42,747 nt of DNA. Origin: an uncultured Schlesneria sp. (GTDB lineage: Bacteria; Planctomycetota; Planctomycetia; Planctomycetales; Planctomycetaceae). Positions within the stretch are counted from its first letter, which is position 1, and each line of letters starts with the position of its first letter. The notes beneath the pieces were generated by a model that did not search any database, had not been told where the DNA came from, and saw only the letters and a program-made list of their open reading frames with translations. Positions 16,026 to 25,164 of this stretch are shown here, in pieces. Made by a program: the position numbers and the translations under genes. The stretch is from NCBI GenBank assembly GCA_903834925.1, contig CAILLA010000184.1, positions 1-42,747 on the forward strand, given 5' to 3'.

Positions 16026-19000
16026 CTTTTGCGTAACTGTCTTCATATTGTCGCTCGGTACCCGGTCAATCAGCATGTTTCTCGGATCAATCCCGGCTTG
16101 ATACGGTAATTCGTCCACCACGAATTCCAGCTCATGCCGTCCCGATGTCAGTTGCTTTCGCTCACGGTGTAGCAGCTTTCCGTAGCGCTTGCCAGATTCC
16201 GGCTTTGCGAAAGCCCCGATTTCGATCCAGTCATTCATCTCGACAGCCGACTCATGTCCATTTTCATCCGCCTTGAATTTTTCGCATTCCACAACGAGGT
16301 TGACTCGGAACTTTCCATCATCCAATTTCGCGACGGTCGCCTCGACAGTTCGATTTCCAAATAACGTAATGTCTTCGAAAAGATCTTTGATCAGGTACTG
16401 AAGATCTGGAGGAGTTTGCTCTTTCAAACGATCAACCAGGACGTAAGCATTCGGATACGGCGGTCCTTGATAAGAAAATGTCGCAATCACATCTTTCAGG
16501 GCCGCATTAATCCGATCTTCGCCGATCATGTCAGCCAGATAAAAGAAAACGACACTTCCTTTTTGATAATGAATGTATCCCTGTTCGAGTTCGACACGGA
16601 TCAGCGGGCGTTCTTTCAGCTCTTCTTTACCTCTTGACCGCAGATAGCGATCCATCTCGTATCGAAGAAACTTATGCATCATGTCATCACCAAACTTGCG
16701 ACGCATGACCATCAGTGCCGTGTATTGTGCCATCGTCTCCGATAGCAGTGTCGCACCTTGCATCCTTGCTCCAATCACTTGGTGCGCCCACCACTGATGA
16801 GCCATCTCGTGAGCGACAATGTAGGTGACCATATCGATGTCGTCTGGCTTTTCGAGATTCGCAATAAACCCAATGCTCTCGGAGTAAGGCATGGTTCCTG
16901 GAAATGCCTGGGCAAAACTGGCGACACGAGGGAATTCGATGATTCTTGCCTGACGATGCCGGTAGGGACCAAAGTTTGTCGTGCAGTACTCGAGTGTATC
17001 TGCAATCGCACTCGACATCTTTTCGACGTTCCAATGATGTTCCGGATCGTAATAGACTTCGGTATCGACGTCCCCCACTTTCGCTCGCGTCACTTCGTAC
17101 TTGGCCGAAATGAAGGAATAGAAATTCAACGACGGATGATCGAGTCGATATCGAAAATAATTTCGCCCCTCTTTCGTCCATTTTTCCAGAAGCGAGCCAG
17201 GCGCTACAGCCGTCTGGTCTGCCGAGGTACTGATCACCGTTTCGACGGTAACCCAATCGGAATCGTTGGCAATGTAATGCACGCTGCAAGCGTGACCACA
17301 TTCTCTGTTTAATTCGGGAATCGGTTCAATCGGATTCAAGCCGAAACTTCGGCGTCGACGCGGAAGAACGACGCGGCGTTCCGCATCAAATCCAAAAGAC
17401 GGCGCGATGCCGTTATTGAAGAACGTGCCGTTCTGGACGAGGACACTTTGTGAGACCGTATTTTCGATACCACGCGTTTCACTCTGGACCGTATAGTTCA
17501 TCGTCAACGACGCGCCTGGTTCCAAGGGTGGTTCCAGCTGGAATATTCTGACGCACAAACGTTCGTCGTCTTTCTCTAATTTCGCGCCCTGGATTTCCAG
17601 CGTTGTTTTGAAATCTGGACTGACGTTGACGTACAGCGTCTGGATAGGACCGGTTGATTTGTTTTCGATTCGCTGCTCGGCCTTAACCACCATGTTCCGG
17701 GTTTCAGGGAAGATATCGATCGTGTAATTCACCGATTGGATCTTGGGCTGATCGATGGAAGCGATTTTTTCGTAGATTCGCTCGTACTCGATTTGCCGAC
17801 GCTCGCGTTCCGGTGCTCCGACCAATCGATTAAGAATCAATGTGTTGTAATACAGCCAGCCGCCCATGCCCGCCGAAGCAACAAGGGCGAGTGCGACAAA
17901 TCCACGAGCACGAAGCGACGTCGCGGGGATCCCCTCCGCTAATCGAGATCGCAATTTTGCGGCGACTCCGCGATGCATGGCAACCGTACAGAGCCAGAGC
18001 AGTAAACAGGAAACACAGCTCCAATAAGCGGCGAACGCGACCAAGCCTGGCCGATAAGGGGCAATGCCAAACATGTCGGAATAGATGTGTCGCGGCAACG
18101 AACCAAAGCGTAATAACAGTGATTCCCAACGTAGACCTTGCCACACAAATGCATTCACGATGATAAACAGAACAAAAATTGCGTAGCCAACATACTTATT
18201 CGAAGCGAGCGTGTGGGCCAGCAACCCCAGTACAATCAGAAATGCGAATCGCATCCCCTGAATTGCGATCAGTTCCTGGATGTAGACACCTGGCTGAAAC
18301 CGCGTGTAACCTTGCGTCCACTGGTAGAAACACCCCAGTGCGATTCCAATCAACACAATGATCAGCACCGTGATGATCATGGAGATCAATCGGGAAACGA
18401 CGAAGACACTGTTTGCTGACGGTGTCGCTCCCACAATTTCATGAAATAAACAATCACGATCTCGCCAGATCAAAACGCCGGTGAAATAGGTGATGATTGC
18501 GATTGGAAAAACGAGCAGCGAACCGGTAATCGCGTCGACCATCTTGTACGTTACGGGAAACGAAGAACCTCCAAACATAGCGTCGCCGCTGTTGCCTAGA
18601 AACAAGCCTGCCGCTGTGTTGAGAATTGCAAAGGCCACAATCACGATAAATGTTGAACTGCCGAACATACTCGACAAGTCGGATCGAAGCATCGAAGCAA
18701 GTTGAGATGTCCAAGACGGAGACGGGGTACGCTTGGGAATCGCAATCGACTGATCGAACAATTGAGCTTCCGGCCGCTTTGTCGATTCCGGTTCCGATAC
18801 CGTACGTTTCTTTCGGACAGCACGTGTTCGACTTTCAAAACTGAACAATCGTCCGGCGATGGCAAAGATCAGTGCGGTAACCGCCAGCCACAAAACGCGA
18901 TTCCCTAAAAGCAATGTCGTAATCGGGATTGATTTGGTGTTGCGTTCGTCCACCGTCCAATACTTTGTCGCCACTTCGAATGGCGCGGCCCCAAACGGAT

Positions 19001-19625
19001 CGATCCAGCAAGTGAGCGTTTCGTAATCGAGTTTTCCCGCAATCGTTTGCGAGGCGGCGTAGGCCACGAGTAGCAAAAGAACGCCTAGAAACGAATACAG
19101 CGTATTTCGAGTCACGGTGGCGATCGCAAAGACAATCGCGCCTAAAAGAAGTGTATTGGGAATTGTAAAAACCAGGTTGGGCAAGACATGATCCATCAGA
19201 TGAAACGGACCCCAACGGGTCACATCCGACCAATGAACGAGTCTTGCGAAGATGACTCCCAGTGAAATTCCCACGGCGGGCAACATTGCAATGACAGTCG
19301 CGGCAAGGAACCGTCCTGTCAGAAATCCCCATTTATTAAGCGGTTTGCTGAACAGGATGTCGGACATCTTGCAACTGAAATCGCGCGAAGCTGACGAGTC
19401 ATAGACGGCTGCGGCCATAAAGCAGGTCAAGATGCTGGCTGACGCATACCACATCGCGATGACAAACGGAGCGTTCTTGTAGGTATTGCCGATCGGACCA
19501 CCGACCTGGACAAAATCAGATCCGGCTGCGAACCCAAATAAGACCGCCATGATCACAACAAAGATGTAAATCATCCAGCCGCGCAGCCAGTAGAACAGCT
19601 CAAATCGAAAGAATTCACGCAGCAT
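16020..19625 (-). CDS. ABC-2 type permease fused to an M1-family zinc metallopeptidase
   Basis: A 1201-residue membrane protein. Residues 1 to about 590 hold ABC-2 permease regions with about twelve hydrophobic segments in two blocks, separated by a charged linker (RAVRKKRTVSEPESTKRPEA). From about 600 a peptidase M1-like region follows. It has PGTMPYSESIGF in the position of the M1 GAMEN exopeptidase motif, and the zinc site HEMAHQWW (H939, E940, H943). The third ligand is probably E963 in LSETMAQY, one residue further away than in the classical HExxH-X18-E. The peptidase part should face the periplasm, but topology is not proven. The partner ATPase gene lies 82 nt upstream. No clear ribosome binding site is visible. 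The substrate is unknown. The stop codon is supplied by a repeat hairpin. Confidence 0.9.
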   Translation of the reverse strand: MLREFFRFELFYWLRGWMIYIFVVIMAVLFGFAAGSDFVQVGGPIGNTYKNAPFVIAMWYASASILTCFMAAAVYDSSASRDFSCKMSDILFSKPLNKWGFLTGRFLAATVIAMLPAVGISLGVIFARLVHWSDVTRWGPFHLMDHVLPNLVFTIPNTLLLGAIVFAIATVTRNTLYSFLGVLLLLVAYAASQTIAGKLDYETLTCWIDPFGAAPFEVATKYWTVDERNTKSIPITTLLLGNRVLWLAVTALIFAIAGRLFSFESRTRAVRKKRTVSEPESTKRPEAQLFDQSIAIPKRTPSPSWTSQLASMLRSDLSSMFGSSTFIVIVAFAILNTAAGLFLGNSGDAMFGGSSFPVTYKMVDAITGSLLVFPIAIITYFTGVLIWRDRDCLFHEIVGATPSANSVFVVSRLISMIITVLIIVLIGIALGCFYQWTQGYTRFQPGVYIQELIAIQGMRFAFLIVLGLLAHTLASNKYVGYAIFVLFIIVNAFVWQGLRWESLLLRFGSLPRHIYSDMFGIAPYRPGLVAFAAYWSCVSCLLLWLCTVAMHRGVAAKLRSRLAEGIPATSLRARGFVALALVASAGMGGWLYYNTLILNRLVGAPERERRQIEYERIYEKIASIDQPKIQSVNYTIDIFPETRNMVVKAEQRIENKSTGPIQTLYVNVSPDFKTTLEIQGAKLEKDDERLCVRIFQLEPPLEPGASLTMNYTVQSETRGIENTVSQSVLVQNGTFFNNGIAPSFGFDAERRVVLPRRRRSFGLNPIEPIPELNRECGHACSVHYIANDSDWVTVETVISTSADQTAVAPGSLLEKWTKEGRNYFRYRLDHPSLNFYSFISAKYEVTRAKVGDVDTEVYYDPEHHWNVEKMSSAIADTLEYCTTNFGPYRHRQARIIEFPRVASFAQAFPGTMPYSESIGFIANLEKPDDIDMVTYIVAHEMAHQWWAHQVIGARMQGATLLSETMAQYTALMVMRRKFGDDMMHKFLRYEMDRYLRSRGKEELKERPLIRVELEQGYIHYQKGSVVFFYLADMIGEDRINAALKDVIATFSYQGPPYPNAYVLVDRLKEQTPPDLQYLIKDLFEDITLFGNRTVEATVAKLDDGKFRVNLVVECEKFKADENGHESAVEMNDWIEIGAFAKPESGKRYGKLLHRERKQLTSGRHELEFVVDELPYQAGIDPRNMLIDRVPSDNMKTVTQKP

Positions 19626-19707
19626 AGATAAGGCTTTTTTCTAAAGACCCGGCGAGTGACCACGTAGGATTGAATTGGGACGCTGGCAGGATGATGCATC
19701 AGTTCGA

Positions 19708-20580
19708 TCAGGCCTGCGACAAGTAATTGAAAAAAACGTCCTCAAGATCAGGGGTTGCCTTTTGAAACCCGTTTCCGGGGTCCGTCTCGCTATAGATTCG
19801 CACTGACGGACTTCCCGCCACCAATTTGGTTGAAAGAATCGGCTGCGTCCAATCGCGATGTGCGAGTTGCTGCTTACTCATCGATTGAAACCAGACTTTG
19901 CCTGCCAGCGTGTTTTCTGCATCTGTGGGCGAGCCACTGAAAAGCAAACGACCTTTATCGATGATCGCCATTTGCGTGCACAGCTCTTTTACATCTTGAA
20001 CGATATGCGTCGACAAAATGACAATAATATTTTCACCGACTTCGGCGAGAAGATTGTAAAAGCGATTCCGTTCTCCAGGATCCAAGCCCGCTGTTGGTTC
20101 ATCCACAATCAGTAACTGAGGGTCGCCGAGCAGTGCCTGGGCAATTCCAAATCGCTGTCGCATTCCGCCGGAGAATGTGCTGACAGCCTTGTTTCGTACA
20201 TCTGCCAGATTCACCCGCTCCAGCAGTGTTTCCACAACCTCTTTTCGATCCTTGTTGCCGGTGCCTACACCTTTCAAGGTTGCCAGATGCATCAGCAAGG
20301 TCACGGCACTGGTACGTGGATAAACACCAAATTCCTGCGGTAGATATCCGAGGATCTGTCGGATTCGGTTCTTTTCCTTCAGAACATCGATTTCACCCAA
20401 TCGAACGGTGCCCGAGTCTGCGGTCTGCAACGTGGCAATCGTCCGCATTAAGGTTGACTTCCCTGCCCCGTTCGGGCCAAGCAACCCAAACATCCCTTTG
20501 GGAATCACCAGTGAGATCTGGTTGAGAGCACGCACACCTCCCGGATACGTTTTGCTCAGGTCTTCAATGATCAATTGCAT
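19708..20580 (-). CDS. ABC transporter ATP-binding protein
   Basis: A 290-residue ATPase subunit. The Walker A motif is GPNGAGKS at residues 35-42. The Q-loop lies in LPQEFGVYP, the signature SGGMRQ is at 137-142, Walker B and the catalytic Glu are in LLIVDEP at 156-162, and the H-loop is in LSTHIVQDV. It belongs to the broad CcmA/NatA-like class that pairs with ABC-2 permeases, and the ABC-M1 fusion directly downstream is the obvious partner. The ATG at 20580 overlaps by 10 nt the end of a truncated VOC reading frame that has a better ribosome binding site, so the ATPase may be translated by coupling. Its own upstream sequence has no clear Shine-Dalgarno. Confidence 0.95.
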   Translation of the reverse strand: MQLIIEDLSKTYPGGVRALNQISLVIPKGMFGLLGPNGAGKSTLMRTIATLQTADSGTVRLGEIDVLKEKNRIRQILGYLPQEFGVYPRTSAVTLLMHLATLKGVGTGNKDRKEVVETLLERVNLADVRNKAVSTFSGGMRQRFGIAQALLGDPQLLIVDEPTAGLDPGERNRFYNLLAEVGENIIVILSTHIVQDVKELCTQMAIIDKGRLLFSGSPTDAENTLAGKVWFQSMSKQQLAHRDWTQPILSTKLVAGSPSVRIYSETDPGNGFQKATPDLEDVFFNYLSQA

Positions 20581-20708
20581 ATGTGACTCGTGAATGTTGA
20601 TAAAAGGGGAAAATTGAGCCCCAAAACGTCCCGGTAAAATGCGGTGGCGGCAGAAACGTCACGAACGGTGATGGCGATTTGTCCAATCTCAGAAAGTTTT
20701 ACTTCCAT
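20571..20708 (-). pseudogene. Truncated VOC/glyoxalase gene start, overlapping the ABC ATPase start
   Basis: On the minus strand an ATG at 20708-20706 with GGAGAG 7 nt upstream opens a 45-codon frame. It starts MEVKLSEIGQIAITVRDVS and continues AATAFYRDVLGLNF. This is the first beta-alpha-beta unit of a VOC-family protein; the usual next strand (F-x-APP-x-LAFFDCGG-x-RLML) is absent. After about 34 family-like residues it runs into PLLSTFTSHICN and TGA, 10 nt inside the ATPase gene. A true VOC protein needs about 120 residues. It is either a relic left by a deletion or a leader frame now serving the ABC operon. It differs in sequence from the intact VOC gene at 15447-15902. Confidence 0.6.
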
Positions 20709-20734
20709 CGCATCTCTCCGCACAGTCGGTGAAC

Positions 20735-21526
20735 CTATTTCCGCTTGTAAGTCACAAGAAAGAGGGGCGTCCCTGCTTTGGTGCTGAACTCGGTCGGACG
20801 GTTTTTTCCACTAAGGTCGTAACAGACTTTCAATTCGTCTTTTGATAATTCATAAATTGCCAGAATCGTTTTTCCTTTGTTAGGTCCTTCGGTCCCGGTG
20901 ATGTCGATCGCGTTCGGGGTCTTGGAGGTATCCAGCTTCCAGTTCCCTTGATCTGCTTCTTTACCGTTCTCAAAGAGGTATTGCTCTGGTTTCAGAGTCA
21001 ATTTCCAGTTTTTGAGGCTCTCTACGGGCAACTTCGCTCCGGCAAGTTCTGCACCCGTCGGCAACCAAATTCCTTCGATCGATTGCTTCCCTTCATCACA
21101 ACGTTTAAACACCCGCAACGTATAACCAGAACCTGGCTTGGATAAGAATTCCTTCGGATGATCCTGACCAGCGTCTGCCACACAACTCGTCAGAGTCTCG
21201 CCTTCAAGTTTATAGATCCCTTTAATCGTTTTTCCGTCCGGAAGCGTGTCAACCATTGTCTTAGGACCTCGCGACACGTCGATCGTGAACGGGATCTCTT
21301 TGGCCACGACCGTCTGACCGATAAAAACCGTGTGCTTGCCGTCTTTAATCACGACGCGGACGCTTTTGAGGTTCTCAGGCGGAGTTTCTTTTCCATCCGT
21401 GATAACGGATAACAGTTCCCACGTCCCATTGAATTTTGCGAGTTCGACTTTCGAGTCTTCACCATTGACCATCGACATCGACAATACCGTAACGAAAACG
21501 ATCGCGGATTGGAGTTTGTTTTTCAT
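20735..21526 (-). CDS. Two-domain TIGR03067 family secreted protein
   Basis: A 263-residue protein with two tandem copies of the roughly 110-residue domain TIGR03067, a family abundant in planctomycetes. Copy one starts NGTWELLSVITDGKETPP and includes the family strings DGKTIKGIYKLEGETLTSC and RPFEF-like HPKEFLSKPGSGYTLRVFKR. Copy two starts SIEGIWLPTGAELAG and ends RPTEFSTKAGTPLFLVTYKRK. The N-terminus MKNKLQSAIVFVTVLSMSMVNG is a probable signal peptide, which is why I start at 21526; the frame is open to 21757, but the extra 77 residues do not look like part of the family. No clear Shine-Dalgarno is visible. The function of the domain is unknown. The gene is divergent from the DUF1801 gene across about 290 bp in which I see no other gene. 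Confidence 0.85.
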   Translation of the reverse strand: MKNKLQSAIVFVTVLSMSMVNGEDSKVELAKFNGTWELLSVITDGKETPPENLKSVRVVIKDGKHTVFIGQTVVAKEIPFTIDVSRGPKTMVDTLPDGKTIKGIYKLEGETLTSCVADAGQDHPKEFLSKPGSGYTLRVFKRCDEGKQSIEGIWLPTGAELAGAKLPVESLKNWKLTLKPEQYLFENGKEADQGNWKLDTSKTPNAIDITGTEGPNKGKTILAIYELSKDELKVCYDLSGKNRPTEFSTKAGTPLFLVTYKRK

Positions 21527-21815
21527 GAGCACAGTGGCTTTTGAAATGCATGGAGGAATTGAATGCAAATGGTAACATATTCTGAACCGATCGCGACTCA
21601 AAAAAACAGATACGACTGATTGCAATCGTTGTTCTTGTGGATTTCCGCAGGCCACTGAGTTGTTGATACGGCAACTGACTCGCAACATCTCGGACAACGG
21701 ACTGATAATGTACTCCACGTAAGCCAGAGCGAAAAACTTGTCTGCTCGTTTGACCATCGCAGTGCATTGTTCGCTAAAAAGTTAAACCAAACAGTCGAAC
21801 TGGAAGAAGGCGCTC

Positions 21816-22229
21816 ATGGCTGACGAGGATCTACACGGCACCTTCGACGACATCCTTGCGTTATGCCCTATGGAGCTCCGAGGAATCGCCACATCATTAC
21901 GGGCGCTGATCGTTTCATTGGATAAGACTTTTGTTGAGGTCGTCTGGTCGCGACAAAAGATTGCCAGTTATGGAGTAGGTCAAAAAAAGATGACCCAGCA
22001 CTACGCTTACATCGCGATTCACGCATCTCATATTAATCTAGGTTTCTACCAGGGAGTGTCACTGCCCGACACTGACGCCCTTTTGCAAGGTTCGGGCAAG
22101 AATCTTCGTCACATTCAGATTCGCGACGAACAAGTCGTTCGAAGCGAGGGAATCAAGAAACTCCTCAATGCAGCGATCGCAGAACGTCGTCCGTATCAGA
22201 ATAAATCCGTCGATGAGAACACGAAATGA
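21816..22229 (+). CDS. DUF1801 domain protein
   Basis: A 137-residue cytoplasmic protein of the DUF1801/YdhG-like fold (PF08818). The recognisable pattern is an N-terminal helix pair (ILALCPMELRGIATSLRALI), then VVWSRQKIASYGVG, the YIAIHASHINLGFYQG strand pair, and a GSGKNLRHIQIRD stretch before the last helix. Family members are small single-domain proteins of unclear role, some related to iron chaperone frataxin-like folds. No operon partner is visible: 447 nt follow before the next gene. AAGAAGG 10 nt upstream of the ATG could be the ribosome binding site. Confidence 0.82.
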   Translation: MADEDLHGTFDDILALCPMELRGIATSLRALIVSLDKTFVEVVWSRQKIASYGVGQKKMTQHYAYIAIHASHINLGFYQGVSLPDTDALLQGSGKNLRHIQIRDEQVVRSEGIKKLLNAAIAERRPYQNKSVDENTK

Positions 22230-22676
22230 AAATTCGGCGGAAATGTTGTGCGGTGACCGGCAGCCCCGAAGTTTTTGGGAAAGTCGTGAGTGGAAAGGTC
22301 GATCAATCGCGGGGTTTACACCGCGCGGCTCACCACGTTCGAATGATCGGATTCGAACTGCGTCGAACCGAGTCGAGCTCGATCGCGGCGGAAAAACGGA
22401 AAAACATTTCAAAAACCCTATGAATTACGAAAAATGGTCGGAGTCGGTCGAACTTGATCGATCTTTGACACTAAATTTTGCTTGCGTGATGAAAGCAGAG
22501 CAGTAAAGAAGATTTTTGAACAGAAGAACGGGTGAAGTTGGCGAACTTTGAACCTGCAAATTGCCTATCAAAATGGGAAGTTGGCCAATAATGAAATCCA
22601 GCTCGTCAGGTCATCCGATGGTGATTAATTAAACTGTTTAAGGCGATGGACTGTTTCCACAAGTTGGGGGTTTCGA
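22230..22676. other. 447-nt intergenic stretch, no gene seen
   Basis: Short open frames here lack family features and overlap each other in both directions. The last 60 nt are A+T-rich (TTAATTAAACTG near 22626) and probably hold the promoter of the sialidase-like gene. I see no hairpin with a T-run after the DUF1801 gene. Confidence 0.5.
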
Positions 22677-23894
22677 ATGACGATGTCTCTTCCACCTGTT
22701 CGGACTAGAGGTAACTTAGTTCGGTTCGCTCCGCTGCTGATGCCGTTGCTTTTTGTCGCTTCTTTCAACGAGCAAGTCATTTTTGCGCAGCCGAATTTCG
22801 CGGACGAGATCGCAGTTGCTAATCGGAAGATTTTGACGACGGATTCGTTCTCCTGCGAGCGGATTTCGCTGGGTCAACCTGATGACTACAAGCCGTGCAT
22901 CGCCAGATTGCCATCTGGGGAATTGTTGCTGACCGCGTTCCATCAGTCCAAACGAGATGGCGGAAAAGTTATGGAGCAGACGCTCTTGTTCCGATCGACC
23001 GATGGTGGCCGAACTTGGACCGATCCACAGCCACTTGAGTTGCTCGGTCGCGAGCCATATTTGACCGTGCTCAAGAATGGCACGATTTTTATCACGGGAC
23101 ATCTGCTCGCTCAGGATGACCGAAACACATGGGACTATACGACGGGGTTCCTGCATCGTTCGACTGACGGAGGTCGGACATGGGAATCGGTTCGAGTCGA
23201 ATCGGAGCAGATCAAGCCGAAAGCGAGTAATCATACGTCCCGCAATGTCCTGGAACTTGCCGACGGATCACTCCTGTTGGGTGTTGACTACGACGGCGGT
23301 GGTGGTCCGTACTTCGTGTGGCGGTCAGCGGATGGTGGTAAGACCTGGGACAAAACTCAATCGTGTCAGCCGAAGGATTTTCAGAGTCAGTACGGCTTCT
23401 TCGGCGGCGAGACTTGGTGGTGGCAGGCTAAGACTGGAAAGATCTGGGCTTTAGTTCGGGTGGACAGTAATGAACTGCCAATCAAGGGGCGCCCGATCAA
23501 AGCGGGGAACGATCAGGCTGACCACTTTATTCGGTTTTCATCCGGCGACGGCGGCAAGACTTTTGACCGGATCGATGATTTTGGCGATTATGGCGAGATG
23601 TATCTGTCGCTGCTGCGGCTACGGGACAGCCGGTTGTTATTGACGTTGACGGTCCGCGATCTCAAGCCGCCATTGGGAGTACGAGCAATCATCGGTCAGG
23701 AAACGGATGACGGTTTTGAATTTGATTTCGCGCATGATCGCATCATGCTGGATACCAAGACGGGTGATCGTGCGCAAGGGGGAGGCTTCGGTCCAACAGT
23801 ACAGCTGAGCGATGGCACGCTTGTAACGAGTTGTTCTTTTCGCGGAGATGATGGGAAAACGCATTTGGAAATCGTACGCTGGAAGTCGCCATAA
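22677..23894 (+). CDS. Secreted BNR-repeat, sialidase-like protein
   Basis: A 405-residue protein with an N-terminal export signal (RFAPLLMPLLFVASFNEQVIFA, cut near residue 38) and a six-bladed beta-propeller pattern. Four Asp-box repeats are visible: STDGGRTW twice (near 108 and 162), SADGGKTW near 217 and SGDGGKTF near 289. The family (exo-alpha-sialidase/neuraminidase fold) includes many planctomycete members whose substrate is unknown. An arginine triad cannot be assigned with certainty, so true sialidase activity is not shown. The start has a strong GGGGG 6 nt upstream. The next gene, a membrane haem protein, begins 41 nt after the stop, so co-transcription is likely. Confidence 0.87.
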   Translation: MTMSLPPVRTRGNLVRFAPLLMPLLFVASFNEQVIFAQPNFADEIAVANRKILTTDSFSCERISLGQPDDYKPCIARLPSGELLLTAFHQSKRDGGKVMEQTLLFRSTDGGRTWTDPQPLELLGREPYLTVLKNGTIFITGHLLAQDDRNTWDYTTGFLHRSTDGGRTWESVRVESEQIKPKASNHTSRNVLELADGSLLLGVDYDGGGGPYFVWRSADGGKTWDKTQSCQPKDFQSQYGFFGGETWWWQAKTGKIWALVRVDSNELPIKGRPIKAGNDQADHFIRFSSGDGGKTFDRIDDFGDYGEMYLSLLRLRDSRLLLTLTVRDLKPPLGVRAIIGQETDDGFEFDFAHDRIMLDTKTGDRAQGGGFGPTVQLSDGTLVTSCSFRGDDGKTHLEIVRWKSP

Positions 23895-23935
23895 GGACTT
23901 CCAAGACGAAACGCAGATGTGAAAAGGGCAATTCG

Positions 23936-25078
23936 ATGCTGATTCTCGTCGTTCTTTTCAGCCTGGTTTGGATTCTTCTCTGTACGTTTCTCTACAAAAA
24001 TCTTCGCACAAAACTAAGCATCCTGCTGGGTATTGTTGTAATTCTGGGTTTGATTGGAGTATCCTTCGGGGTCGGATTGCAGTCACTCCCCATGCTCATT
24101 TTGACATTGGGGACCGTCCTGGTGGTGGCAATTTTTATGGCACTGCAAACACCGCCGAGTGCATGGCGTTTCGGGTTCATGCTGACTGCTTTGGCTGGCA
24201 TTGGTCTTGGGATTGGCGGGTATTCTTTCCAATCGCATTTCGACAAGATTGCCGCGATGCAGACTGAGATACCGCTCGAGAAATTGTCCGAGCGGCTGCC
24301 TGCGGTGTCGCAGTTCGTGCTCACTTCGATTCCCGTCTTGAGTCATGAAGATCCGCCGCGTGTGGACAAAAACGCCGAACGTCGTATCGTCGGCCTGAAA
24401 GCTTTGCATGCTGATCGAGTGAGTCAATTCATCGATAGCCCAGGATTTGGGCTCAATCGAATGGCTCACATTCGCACGTTTTATTTTTCCAAGCAATTAC
24501 CACCGGAAAGGCCGGTCGTTCCGATCAAGCTCGATTCGGGACAGTACCAGATTTTCGAAGGAATTACGGATGCTCGATTGAAGGACTATCATGAACAGGG
24601 TGTAAGAGACTTCGTAAATCCTGAGGGGTATGGTTGGGTTAAAGAAAAGGAGTTGGTCGCCGGGTTTCACGAACACCAGTTTTCACAGCGGCCGAAAATC
24701 CTCTGGGATGGCGTGTCTGAGCGGCGTGATCGATGGAACATCGTTCAGCTTCAATTGGTAAGTCTACTGAAGCACGACCCTCCCATGGCCTATCAGTCCG
24801 TGAATTTGCCAAGAATGGACGAATTGAAAAATAGCGCCGTGCGATCACTGACACCATTTGAATCCAAAGGGCTGGCGTCGCTTCACTCGGGCGAATCGCC
24901 GACGATTTACACTCGTCGCATCGACAAAACTGTAAACATGCTTGGTGCTATCCGAACACGAAGCGATTGCAGGGACTGCCATCATGTTCCGGAAGGGACT
25001 TTGTTGGGAGCCTTCTCGTACGAACTGCAAGAGATTGATTCCGTCGATTATGTGCCGCAAGAGACGATCGCCAATTGA
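23936..25078 (+). CDS. Membrane-anchored monohaem c-type protein of unknown function
   Basis: A 380-residue protein. Residues 1-100 hold four probable membrane segments (LILVVLFSLVWILLCTFLY, LSILLGIVVILGLIGVSFGV, MLILTLGTVLVVAIFMAL, FGFMLTALAGIGLGIGGYSF). A soluble region of about 270 residues follows, ending with a single CRDCH haem c attachment motif (C345, C348, H349) in SDCRDCHHVPEGTLLGAFSYEL. Haem c attachment requires that this part face the periplasm. A histidine-, proline- and charge-rich middle part has no recognised domain. The pattern of a CxxCH followed by LLGAFSYEL also occurs in sensor-like periplasmic haem domains, but I cannot assign it to a named family. It follows the sialidase-like gene by 41 nt. 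Confidence 0.8.
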   Translation: MLILVVLFSLVWILLCTFLYKNLRTKLSILLGIVVILGLIGVSFGVGLQSLPMLILTLGTVLVVAIFMALQTPPSAWRFGFMLTALAGIGLGIGGYSFQSHFDKIAAMQTEIPLEKLSERLPAVSQFVLTSIPVLSHEDPPRVDKNAERRIVGLKALHADRVSQFIDSPGFGLNRMAHIRTFYFSKQLPPERPVVPIKLDSGQYQIFEGITDARLKDYHEQGVRDFVNPEGYGWVKEKELVAGFHEHQFSQRPKILWDGVSERRDRWNIVQLQLVSLLKHDPPMAYQSVNLPRMDELKNSAVRSLTPFESKGLASLHSGESPTIYTRRIDKTVNMLGAIRTRSDCRDCHHVPEGTLLGAFSYELQEIDSVDYVPQETIAN

Positions 25079-25143
25079 ATCATGGAAACTCGGGGTACTG
25101 CGGTTTTGGAGTCTTAGAGAAGGTCGTGTCTTGTTTGTTGTGT

Positions 25144-25164
25144 GAGGTCAGGAGACCTGCGCAG
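25144..25164 (+). promoter_or_regulatory. Hairpin box 1, shared by the leaders of the DUF1501 and PPC genes
   Basis: GGTCAGGAGACCTGCGCAG (25146-25164), preceded by GA, forms a small hairpin AGGTC-AGGA-GACCT. A near-identical box lies at 27020-27041. The string CAGGAGACCTGC resembles the end of the cobalamin riboswitch core, but the other conserved parts are absent. It lies 350 nt upstream of the DUF1501 start, in a 435-nt gap with no gene. Confidence 0.45.

Noticed and set aside
15447-20708. ABC operon as an insertion into one VOC gene, since VOC sequences lie at both ends
   Set aside because: The fragment (20571-20708) and the intact gene (15447-15902) belong to different VOC subfamilies and the intact gene is complete, so they are not two halves of one gene.
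22168-22506. Open frames after the DUF1801 gene, up to 112 codons
   Set aside because: They start inside the DUF1801 gene or lack a ribosome binding site, and the Arg/Ser-rich translation looks like out-of-frame reading.
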